Source: Channallabes apus (taxonomy: Eukaryota > Chordata > Actinopteri > Siluriformes > Clariidae). From it: DNA of 64,000 nucleotides. A model generated the notes under the pieces. It worked only from the letters and a program-made list of their open reading frames with translations, was not told the DNA's origin and searched no databases. This document shows positions 55,302 to 64,000 of this stretch, piece by piece. The stretch is from assembly GCA_030522415.1 (NCBI GenBank), contig CM060125.1, positions 31,363,440 through 31,427,439 on the forward strand, in the 5' to 3' direction. Numbering within the stretch: position 1 is the stretch's first letter; every line of letters begins with the position of its first letter. The position numbers were made by a program, and so were the translations under genes.

Positions 55302-55718
55302 TATTAATGAAAAAAATTTATTACCGTGGGGTAGAGTACAAAGTTATTGTCAACTAAGGATTTAATTTAACATCTAGAGACAAATAAGGGAGTGAAGAAA
55401 CTCTAAACTGTCGGAGCACCTAACTAACACATTGTAAAGGGTTTAAACAATGTTTTCCATGCATGTTCAATTAACCATAATCAATTAATTAACATGCACC
55501 TGTGGAATGGTAGTTAAGACCTTAACAGTTTAGGCATTTAAGGTCACAGTTGTAAAAACGCAGGACACTAAAGAGACTCGTCTACCGACTGTGAAAAACA
55601 CCCAAAGAAAGACACCCAGGGTCGCTGCTCATCTGCATGAACGTGCATTAGGCATGCTGCAGGGGGACATGAGGCCTGCTGATGTGGCTATAGGGCAATA
55701 AATCGCCATGTCCGCACC

Positions 55719-56003
55719 GTGAGACGCCTAAGACGGCGCTACAGGGAGACAGGAAGGACAGCTGATCATCCTCGCAGTGGAAGACCACGTGTAACAACAC
55801 CTGCACAGGATGGGTACATCCGAATATCACACCTGCGTGACAGGTACAGGATGGCCACAACAACTGCCCGAGTCACACCAGGAACACACAATCCCTCCAT
55901 CTCACAGCAAGAACTGACAAATCTGGTCCAGTCCATGAGGAGGAGATGCACTGCAGTACTTCAAGCAGCTGGTGGCCACCAGATACTGACTGCTACTGAC
56001 TGA
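55719..56003 (+). pseudogene. Internally deleted Tc1-like transposase
   Basis: 94 codons. MRRLRRRYRETGRTADHPRS, then GRPRVTTPAQDGYIRISHLR (linker with the GRPR motif of Tc1), RYRMATTTARVTPGTHNPSI. It then jumps to SQQELTNLVQSMRRRCTAVL, normally the extreme C-terminus. All catalytic residues (DD34E) are deleted with the frame preserved. It belongs to the outermost element of the nest. Confidence 0.85.
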
Positions 56004-56160
56004 TTTTGAGCTTCTCTTCATTCAGGGACACATTGGGAAACATTTTTACTTTATGTCTTATGGTGTCGACTCTTTTAGTGTCCATACAAATATTTACACA
56101 TTAAGTTTACTGAAAGTAAAAACAGCTGAAAGTCCGAGGACGTTTCTTTTTTTGCTGAGT

Positions 56161-57701
56161 ATATATATGGATAACAGATCCACTGTGCAATTACACCAGA
56201 AGATTATCACCTCCACAGCACCACCATGTGGACATGAACATAAACAACACCCAGTGTTTCTGCTTTATAACACACCTGATTTCCACTCAGCAGCTCATTA
56301 ACACACTTTCTGATAAAAACATGCAGGTGTGTATCAGGGTGTATGATCCCAAATTAAACAAAGGCTGTGTATAAATATTTGCCCCATTTGTTTCAGTGGT
56401 CAGAGCTGCTCAGATGCAGGTCACTTAATGGGCGGGGCATGAGTTCACACGTACAGTACAGGTGTCTCTAATATTAACAAGTCATTAGAAGAGGGACTAC
56501 AGAAAGAGGGCACAGTTTGGGAGGTGGAGTTTAATGACCTGATTAAAGAAACCTAGAGAAAGAGAGTCAGAGGTCACATGATGTTTGGGTTTTTATTCAT
56601 CATAAAAGTGACTCTGACTGATACAAACACTGACACTGGAGACTCCTTCCACAGAAACACCACTACAAGGTTTTACAATTACACACGGTTTTTACACTCT
56701 TTCTGTAGTGTGTGTGGTATGTGTTCCTGCGAGTGAGACGTTCCTATAAGGATATTAATATGGACCTGCACTACTGTCAGAGCTGCTGTTATAGAGAATT
56801 CATCAACACCTTCTGACCAATCAGAGGGCAGGATTCAGCATCGCTGTGGTGTAAACGCTGTTATAAACAGACAGACAGACCCATGCTTCAGACAGTGTTT
56901 AATGTTTTATGTTTGGAAGAAAGGCCTGGTTATCATACAGTGTGTGTGCAAGTCAGTAGTGATTATAAGGTGCTTTTATGAAACGGAAAAAAAAAAGAAA
57001 AATTAACATACTGCTCTTTAAATGAAAGCAATTTCAGGCTAAATAATATGGCTGTTATTAACTACAACATTTCAAACATGCTATACTGCTTTGTGTAAAT
57101 ATATGTCGAACACTTATTAAATCAAATCATCACGACGAGGACAATAAGGCAAAAGAAGGAGAGTTAAAGGAGACTGGAGCAGATACAGTATAGGGCTAGT
57201 GAGCATCGCTAAACAATAAGTTAGACAAAATGGTTTTAACAGTACAGCAGAAATTAAGGAAATTATAGAAATCCTAATTTAGTGATTCCCAAAATACAGG
57301 AGAGCAGTGCACAAAGAAACATCATATATTAAAATCACACATAATTAAGGAAGGTCCAGTCAATAGACCCTGATTCAATTTGTTCTGGGCAGAAAGTCAG
57401 AACTGTACACCGCAAATTATTTACATCATCATAAATTCTCTTAATGTCAGAAAGACCAACACCATATGTGGAAAAACTAAAGCTTTTCTATTGTTCTACA
57501 TATACAGAATTCTCACAAGTCCACACTTTCTCACTGTAGATGTTCCTCACCCCTTTACTGGGGCCTTTTCTTTTCAACCTCCACATTTTTCTCTTCAATT
57601 TTTCTTCCCCCATTAATTCCATCCACATTCGCCATCTTTATTCTTCGTCTTCCTCGTTCTTCACTTACTTACTTTCCTTCACTTTCAGTGACCGTTGCCT
57701 C
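56161..57701. other. Intergenic/3' flank of KIAA1522/NHSL3, no gene
   Basis: AT-rich unique sequence with no recognised repeat. Short frames at 57380-57722 are T-rich and featureless. Confidence 0.5.
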
Positions 57702-57823
57702 TTAGAGAGCCATGTCGATTAATAGCTCCCCCTTGTGGACGTTTCTGTTCATGTCACCGGGGATTAAATACAGTGTACGAGTTTCCAGAGTAACAGTGTC
57801 CGAGTCGTTGAACTGTCCGTCAC
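57702..57823 (-). CDS. Possible alternative last exon of KIAA1522/NHSL3
   Basis: On minus an acceptor (TTGTCCAGCAG) precedes 40 open codons: DGQFNDSDTVTLETRTLYLI, PGDMNRNVHKGELLIDMAL, stop. A donor GTCAGT exists within the main last exon at 58045/58044, just before its TGA. Joining the two keeps the reading frame (phase 1 to phase 1), replacing the final Gly-Gln with this tail. Against it: the main exon has its own stop and an AATAAA on minus near 57992-57997, and I recall no matching human tail. The chance of 40 open codons at random is not small. Confidence 0.35.
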
Positions 57824-58036
57824 CTGCTGGACAACAAAGACATTCAGCACGTGTTCAGTAAAACAAAATGACTTGTACAATTGGCGTTTCTCATTTCCGA
57901 AATTTAATCATGATTATCTGTTATTAGCGCTGCTAAACTGAGAACAACAGCGTTCTTGTATCTCTTGTAGACATCTGGATTTATTGTGCATTAAAATAAA
58001 ATCCATAAGGTCTTACCTATATTTCTCTGGCTGTGT

Positions 58037-61000
58037 TCACTGACCAGCAGTTTGCACATGCTCAGTATCCACATTACTCTCTGAGGAATTCTGGGTAATA
58101 TCACTCTTAGCGCTGGGCTTCTTGGCGACTGGAGGAGGCACTTTGGCTTTTATAATCCCGGGATCAGCAGCAGCTTTGGGTGTGTGAGAGACAGAATTAA
58201 ACTCGTTCACCAGTGACTTCATTAGCGATGATTTGGCCTCTGGAGATGAAGATGTTTCAAACACCACCTTCTTTGTGCTTTTGGAGAAGATGAAGTTTGC
58301 CATGGATGATGGTGAGACGGGCCCCGTGGGCACCGGAGGGGAATGCAGCAAACTCAGGCGCTTTGCTTGGCTGTCTGTAGACGACATGGCAGCGGTTTTT
58401 ATACGAATGGCCTCCTGGAGGCTCATGGAAGATGAAGGAATGCTGGCTGGAGGCACTTTTTGAGCAAAACTAAATTTAGGAGATGTAGATATTTGGGGTG
58501 GTTGTGGACTTTGTTTGTCTTCTGTTTTACCGGAGTCCTTTTGGATTTCTTTTACGTCACTGACAACAGGTTGATCTTTTGGTTCAGCAGAGGTTGATAA
58601 AGTTGATAGCTGAGGTGTTGCATTTTGGATTTCCTGCACTGTGATCATTGGTTTAGGTCCTTCTTTGTTGGGTACTTGGGGTCCTGACTCTGCAGACACA
58701 GACTCTTCAATTGGTTCAGCACAGGCTTGTTGTGTTTTTTGGTCTGTGATGCTGACTTGGCTGATGGGTTCAGGTTTTACATCCTGCGGAATCTTCTCAG
58801 CCCTTTCAGAGAGTCCCTTTGGTTCAGCTTCAGGTTGGGTGTCTGAGGATGGAGTAGTGCCACCATTCTCCAGTACAGTGGTAGCAGGCAGAATCTCTTC
58901 CTTTTGATCTGAATCCAGTTGTGAGGGAAGATCAGGTGTAATCAAAATCAGAGATCTTCTAATTGGTTTTTGGGGTGCCTCTTGTTTGGTCTGACATTTT
59001 GGTTTTGGAAGTCCACCAGAGGTTTCAACTTGGCTCACGTTGGACCTGATTGACCTGAGACGTACAGTCTGTAATAAGGACGGTGTGACCATTGGGGTAG
59101 GACTTTCCTGTGTAGTAACAGCTTGGGAGGTCGGCGGGGGCGACTCTTTCTCCTGTTGGAGAGCTGTGATGGTTTTGACTTCTTTTTTGAGATCTGTGGG
59201 TAACGGCGGTGGTATAGGAATATTAGATGGTGCAGAAGTGATCTGAGCTTGTTTTGAGTATACATCTGGTGGGGTTTGCTTTGGAGGAGTAGGAGCCTTA
59301 AGAAAAGCAGGGATCACTGGTGGAGGAGGAGGAGTTCTTGATGTTGGAGATGGTGGCATTGCTGGTGGAGGAGGTGGAATTGCTGGTGCAGGAGGCGGGA
59401 TCATGGGTGGTGCAGGTGGAATCATTTGAGGTGGAGGTGGGATTTCCTGGTCTCGAGAAGATGCAGTTTCCTCTGATGAAGACGGCCCATAAAGTAGCGG
59501 TGGGGGCACGTGAAATAAATACCTTAGAGAAGGTGGCATATCAACAGATTGAAAGTCTGTTTCATCCTGTCCATCTTGTGAAGTTGGAGGCTGTACCTTT
59601 GTAGGAGGTGGAGGTGGTGCGAATAAAGGGTGTGGAGGGGGACATATGAGCTCATCAAATGGTCCTTGTAGCTGGACCGGTACATCATCTTTCTGAAGTT
59701 TAACTGGGTCAGTTGGGGGCAGGGGAGGTATATGTTCAGGAGGTGGTGAAGGAGATGGGGTCAGACGGACATGGGTAAATCCAGGTAATAGCATAGTGTT
59801 GACACCTGGAGGCTGAACATCAATGGAAGTCTTTGTAAGAGTTGTCCTATATAGCATGTCTGACACTATGGCTTGTTGAGTTTGCATTTTAGGCACCACT
59901 ATATTTTCCTTCATCACATCTGTTGCTTGACTTGTTGCTGATGTTTTCCCTTTTGACACCTGGATTGGCACTTCAATCTTCAAACCTTTCTTTTGGGCCC
60001 AGTACTCAAAGTTGACTGGTCCAGGTCCACACAGTAGTTCGAAGGTTCGCTGATTGTGTGTCCACGTCTCAGGAGGGGGTGGTGGTGGAGCTAGAACTTT
60101 CGGAGGATCTGGAACTTCGAGAAGCCCCATAAGTGTGATCACAGTTGGTGAAGCAACCACACCATTAGCAGTCAGACTCTTGATAGATGGAAGGAAATGC
60201 TTGAGGTGATTCCCTCCGTTAGTGTGTGAATAGGACAGGTTGCCTGTGTGTGCCTGGAGGCCTTTCTTTAACTGTAGCTCTGCTAACACTGCTCTCTGGC
60301 TGGTGCTGCCATTTTGAATTATATTGACCCCGTAGGGTGATTCAAATTTCTGAGACCCGTTTTCCATCGTTTTTATTTCAGCAGTTGTTCTTGCATACGT
60401 GCGGGAATGTAGCGAGTATGAACGACTTGGTGGAGGTGGTGGTTTCTTGCTCTTTTTCATCACTGATAGACTGCGATTAAAACCATCTGTGGATCCTGTT
60501 TTTGTCCAGGTTTTCTCTTTTTGATTGTTGCCATTCAACTGAACAAACTTAAAAGTGGGATTTTGGGGACCGAGATTATTTCCAGCCGTGTCCTCGGTCT
60601 GACTTGTCCTGCTGGCCACCCGAGGGGTGCTGCTACTCGAAATGGTGGAAGAATCTGAGACCAGTGTCTCGGATGATCCTGACTGACTCCACCCAGAGCA
60701 CTCCGAGGGGGTGGCAGTCCGACGGGTGGAAGCCCGTGAATATACCCGTGAGGACATCTGTGATGGAGCTCTTGAGGAGACCCGTGATGATGCCCGCGAT
60801 GAGGCTCTTGATGGAGCTGGGCTGGCTGATGCCAGGCTGCTCTTGCTCACCATGCGCACACTACTGCGACTTCTATTGCGGCTGAGTTCAACCACGTCCA
60901 CAGACGGAGGCAGTATGGCGTTTGGGATGATCTTGGACTTGTATGTGGCCTCAGGGGAAACGTACATCACTGGACTGGATGGAGAGTTGTTCGATGTGGT

Positions 61001-61290
61001 CATCCAGGGAAAGGTTAGCGAATTTGGATTTTGTGGATCAAACGACAGAGGTAACGGGTGCGCGAGTGAAGACGGGTCACCCTGCCGTCCCTCCTGTGGA
61101 GGAAGCTGTGGTTTATCCACTGCTGCAGCCGAAAGACTGCTCATGTTCAGGAGGTGCGTAATGGCACCATCTGGAACAGAGGCGACTGATATGCTGTCTA
61201 GAGTTGGAATGACGGTGGAAATGCTCACACCTCCATTGGAAAGCTGAGCATTAGTGAACTGGGATGCTGTCCATGCGGCTCGGTCAAGCC
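58037..61290 (-). CDS. KIAA1522: KIAA1522/NHSL3 large last coding exon
   Basis: Begins after CCTAACTCAAG with GLDRAAWTASQFTNAQ and runs 1,083 codons to TGA. Features in order: PEATYKSKIIPNAILPPSVD, the Ser/Arg block SRASSRASSRVSSRAPSQMS, SQSGSSETLVSDSSTIS, KKPPPPPSRSYSLHSRTYAR, several proline runs (APPPPPPETW, PPAPAIPPPPPAMPPSP), PTPMVTPSLLQTVRLRSIRS, ANFIFSKSTKK, and KVPPPVAKKPSAKS near the end. Proline runs suggest SH3/EVH1/profilin-type partners (inference). Confidence 0.92.
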
Positions 61291-62250
61291 CTTGAGTTAG
61301 GAAATGAATAAACGTGGGTATTAGTAATATGAAAATACACTATTGATTTTTATGTTTAAGGTTTTAATAAGCAAGCATACCCAGTTCCTTCTGTACATGT
61401 CTTGGTATTCCTGTGGCCAGGCCCGCCTTTTTCCCCTTCTGTTGTTTCCTCCCATGTTTCCTGTCCTCTTTTAGTGGCCTGAAGGTGGAGGCTGCACACA
61501 GGGGACACAAAGTGGAAGATAAACACTTTAGAACTTTTACACTGGGTTAAGGACACACTATGTTCCCCTTCACAGTACGCAACTTGGTGTACGAAAATAA
61601 CAATGAAATAAAAGCCGTACCTTGGCGTGTCAGTCCAGAACGTGTAGACTGATAGGACGTGACGGAGCGTGTGGAGATGGTGTCAGCAGCAGCACTCTCA
61701 GACTCGGACATCCCCAGCTCACTGAAGCTCACATCGTCGTCTGTACGAGCCGTCACTGTTGACTGCGAGGAAAAGGATTTCGTCCACATGATTAAACCAT
61801 TGAACTAACTAAAGGATATACTTTCATGCACACATCTGCCTTTGTCTACGTTTGTTAAGCTCAGTAAAGTACTTACAATGACGCTCTGGTTGTCCTGATA
61901 GTCCACGCCGTTTCTGTTTTCTGGAGAATTCAAAAATAATGCTGTTAATGCAATCTACAATAAAAAGCCTGAGTGTAATGCAGTACGAGACCGGCATATA
62001 AGCTGATTTTACTACATTATCCTCTGTTTATACGTCCACAGTTAACATCTACTAAAACTTTCAGATGATCTCATAATGTTGTATTAACTGTATTGGTTTC
62101 ATCAGAACGTACCATCTTGCTGCAGGAGTTTCAGACCTTCCTGAGCCTCCGTGTGCAGATCCTCTACATACTTTGGCCGATTTCCCTCAACAAACACATT
62201 CTCTTGGACGTGCTGTAGAGGACATGATGTCCCACCTTCAACTTTAGGGA
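58037..62250 (-). CDS. KIAA1522: KIAA1522 (NHSL3) homologue, exons 2 to last
   Basis: Five exons with matching phases: 62250-62113, 61920-61877, 61762-61621, 61491-61381, 61290-58037, all GT-AG. About 1,230 residues are encoded, against ~1,000 in human. Matches to human KIAA1522 that I recognise: NVFVEG.RP..VEDLHTEAQEGL, DDDVSFSE...DTISTRSV, STFRP, GIPRHVQKELG, MYVSPEATYKSKIIPNAILP, VTPSLLQTVRLRSI, NFIFSKSTKKVVF, PPPVAKKPS. It is mostly disordered, rich in Ser/Pro with long proline runs. The NHS family is linked to actin remodelling at the cell edge through WAVE/Abi partners; for this member that is inference. The first exon was not found. The gene is minus-strand and alone in this interval. 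Confidence 0.9.
61381..61491 (-). CDS. KIAA1522: KIAA1522/NHSL3 basic exon (STFRP...VQKELG)
   Basis: GTGTGCAG acceptor and GTATGC donor. Encodes STFRPLKEDRKHGRKQQKGK, KAGLATGIPRHVQKEL. It matches human RKGSTFRP and GLPQHVQKELG. The longer open frame over the same bases (61356-61556) is a shadow in another frame. Confidence 0.88.
61621..61762 (-). CDS. KIAA1522: KIAA1522/NHSL3 exon with DDDVSFSE motif
   Basis: CCTCGCAG acceptor, GTACGG donor, phase 0 to 1. Encodes STVTARTDDDVSFSELGMSE, then SAAADTISTRSVTSYQSTRS, GLTRQ. Corresponds to the human DEDNISFCSQ...AEDALSIRSE stretch. Confidence 0.9.
61877..61920 (-). CDS. KIAA1522: KIAA1522/NHSL3 44-base microexon-like exon
   Basis: TTCTCCAG acceptor, GTAAGT donor. 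Encodes ENRNGVDYQDNQSVI, phase 1 in and phase 0 out. Too short for most open-frame searches; recognised by splice signals and phase fit. Confidence 0.85.
62113..62250 (-). CDS. KIAA1522: KIAA1522/NHSL3 upstream coding exon
   Basis: Acceptor CTCTGTATAG, donor GTACGT. Encodes PKVEGGTSCPLQHVQENVFV, EGNRPKYVEDLHTEAQEGLK, LLQQD, matching human residues around [20 protein letters not shown]. It begins with two bases of a split codon, so a preceding exon with a one-base overhang exists upstream. Confidence 0.9.
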
Positions 62251-64000
62251 CTATACAGAGAGACAGAGGAAAAGAAGGAAGGGAGAGAGTCTTAAAAGCT
62301 TTTCTTGAGGATGAAGGTTGTAAAATTAATCTGAAAAGCACATGTGAAGGTTCTACAAATGATTTCCTTTAAAGGTCATTAGCACAATTTCTGTATTCTG
62401 TAATACAAGAAGTCTTCAAATATATAGTTTTCTGAACGGATAAAGAGGAACCGCAGCATCAGTGGAAAGCCAAGCGAAGCATTTTGTGTAAGATTTAGTG
62501 AAGACACGGCACTACGGGTCCCCCGAGGATCTTATCAAAAACGGTAGCAAGAACAAATGGGAGCCGTGTTCAGTTAGTTTTTTAAAAAAAAAAACTTTTT
62601 TAAAGTGTGGTTTAATGTCTATTTATTTCATATTTTACTTAATTTACATGTATTTCTAAATGTTTTAACTGTTTTTATATGCAGAAATATGATTATAGTG
62701 TTGGAAATTAGTATTATTGGTAATATATTTGGATTATCTGCATTATTTCCTAATATGAAATTAAAGAACTCGCCTCTGGAATGGATTCATTTCATATACT
62801 AACCTTCCACTGTAAAACATTTTTGGAATTCATGTATCTTTGGGAAACAAACTAAATATGATCTGTACAACACCCTTCTCCAGAGCTGCAGCAGTGGCCT
62901 TCACATGGCAGTTTTCTTCAACAATCACCTTTTCTTGTAGAGTAACAATCTAAACCTCCACTAGGGGGCGTAACTCCATCACAGATTCTCTTAAAAAGTT
63001 GTTATGCAACCTGTGACCTCGGACTCTACAGTATTTGCAGCAGATTAAAGTAACCCATGATCTCCTGCTCCACTTTTGTAAACCTCAAGCACAACATTAT
63101 GGTGTAAAAAAGATGTAGCAAGATTTACACACTGGGGCGTCAGACGGCGTCAGCGAATTCAAGCTGCCGATTTGGTACGAATTTCCTAATCAACAGGAAG
63201 TGACTCAGCACCGCGGAGAAGTTGAAGCAACACTTTGTCCCTGTTAAAAATAAAACTTTGGGATAACTTCCTGGTATAGAACTCATTCCATCCAACAGGA
63301 CCGTGTACTACACTAGACATCTTGTGTCAAGTTGAAACCTGATGGTTTTTGAACAGCGTGTGTTAATATTAACCGCGCAGATGTTTCAGTAGATTATCAC
63401 GACTGTGCAGAAATGCCACGGCCAAAACCGAGACGCGTTCCTCTGGAGCTACAAGGCTAATGTAGCCGATGGTAACGGAGGTGTGTATCCGGCAGTGCGT
63501 CAGCTCTAAACCTAGCGCATCATTTACCAGGAGACTGAAACACAACACCGAACTGTTAACCAACTCCTACAGTTAGCATCGACGCTTAGCCAAATGACTA
63601 GACGATAACATTCGGCTGTTAGTCAAATACTCACAAAACTCGAGTGTGTGTTGTGTATTAATGCATGAAGAAACAGTTTATTATAGTCTACGCTACATTT
63701 AATCCCTCTCTCACTATTTACATAATCAGGTGAGTTTACTAATTTATTTACGGGAGTAAACAGTTATTATTATTTATATTTGTATTATTGTTTCTAACAT
63801 TTCCATTAACAGTTAGCTTTACTATTAAAACCACCGGCTTTAACTCACAAAGTTACTGAGATCAGAACCATCAGAACTAAATCAACTTCTTTAGTTGATC
63901 CAGTAACAGTATTCAGCAACAAAAGTAATAAATAATAATAATCATCATCATCATCATCATCATCCTTAATCAAAGTCTGACGATATTAAAATTCATCTCT
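62251..64000. other. Intron 1/upstream region of KIAA1522/NHSL3; no exon identified
   Basis: No frame resembling the human first exon (basic, GLFKKKG-like) was seen on minus. Apparent unique sequence. (ATC)n lies at about 63937-63963. Some TSS-proximal sequence could lie near 63000-63600, which is somewhat less AT-rich, but no promoter element is convincing. Confidence 0.45.

Larger units (their letters stand above)
47766..55430 (-). mobile_element. Full-length L1/Tx1-type LINE with 15-bp target-site duplication
   Basis: The duplication ATTGTAAAGGGTTTA lies at 47751-47765 and 55431-55445. On minus: 5' UTR (55430-55302), ORF1 (55301-54504), spacer, ORF2 (about 54246-50497, frameshifted), and a 3' UTR interrupted by the pogo-like element (48077-50513). 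The 3' tail at about 47770-47800 contains AATAAAA. Without the insertion it is about 5.2 kb. Confidence 0.92.
47670..56160 (+). mobile_element. Tc1-like element (outermost of a nest), internally deleted and split by an L1
   Basis: The left piece is 47670-47750 (CCTTTTTCAGGACTGTG, TAAAAATCCAAATAACTTTA). The right piece is 55446-56160, beginning AAACAATGTTTTCCATGCAT and ending GGACGTTTCTTTTTTTGCTG, AGTA. Together they read as one Tc1-like element of a type common in fish. The left terminal repeat is eroded into an AT run. The transposase at 55719-56003 lacks the catalytic core. Confidence 0.85.

Noticed and set aside
60711..61247. 178-codon plus-strand frame
   Set aside because: It is antisense to the Ser/Arg-rich part of the KIAA1522/NHSL3 exon, whose splice phases and homology are clear.
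61356..61556. 66-codon minus-strand frame
   Set aside because: The real exon here uses another frame, fixed by the phases of both neighbouring exons and by the HVQKELG match.

Overview
This is eukaryotic, almost certainly teleost fish, DNA. Host genes are split by short GT-AG introns. About half of the window is recognisable transposable elements of fish-typical kinds: Tc1/mariner, hAT, PIF/Harbinger and pogo-like DNA transposons; L2-, L1/Tx1- and RTE-like LINEs; tRNA-derived SINEs. Long CA/TG microsatellites are frequent. I cannot name the species.

Two host genes are visible, both on the minus strand. At 12.1-13.3 kb are three exons of a B7/butyrophilin-type immunoglobulin membrane protein: IgV, IgC-like, then transmembrane plus tail. 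Its signal-peptide exon was not found. At 58.0-62.25 kb are five phase-consistent exons of a KIAA1522 (NHSL3, Nance-Horan syndrome-like) homologue; its first exon lies upstream or beyond the window. A short decayed copy of the same gene's C-terminal part sits at 43.2-43.5 kb. Two relics resembling the transmembrane exon of the B7-like gene lie near 22.2 and 37.4 kb.

Layout: 0-8.7 kb, SINE and mariner relics, a broken Tc1 carrying a 1.3-kb inverted-repeat insertion, and CA-repeat-bearing duplicated units. 8.8-10.6 kb, a deleted LINE. 10.7-13.4 kb, the B7-like gene and its 3' flank. 13.9-16.2 kb, two copies of a low-copy block whose third copy is at 44.8-47.1 kb. 17.5-21.3 kb, a hAT element carrying an L2 fragment, inserted in the tip of a small PIF/Harbinger MITE. 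25.5-26.9 kb, another L2-type fragment. 27.1-29.0 kb, large direct and inverted repeats. 29.6-36.8 kb, a hAT element enclosing an intact Tc1 and a nearly complete L2 LINE. 37.8-41.0 kb, a SINE between inverted LINE pieces, then a decayed LINE with a Harbinger MITE inside it. 45.6-47.0 kb, a Tc1. 47.7-56.2 kb, a nest of Tc1 > full-length L1 > pogo-like element > RTE fragment and SINE. 58-64 kb, the KIAA1522/NHSL3 gene.

The strongest signals are the insertion junctions. Target-site duplications and terminal inverted repeats can be read directly at many of them, so relative insertion order can be reconstructed. On the host side the main points are the cysteine-less IgC-like domain, the ectopic KIAA1522 fragment and a possible alternative last exon of that gene. 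I see no undescribed catalytic or defence system.
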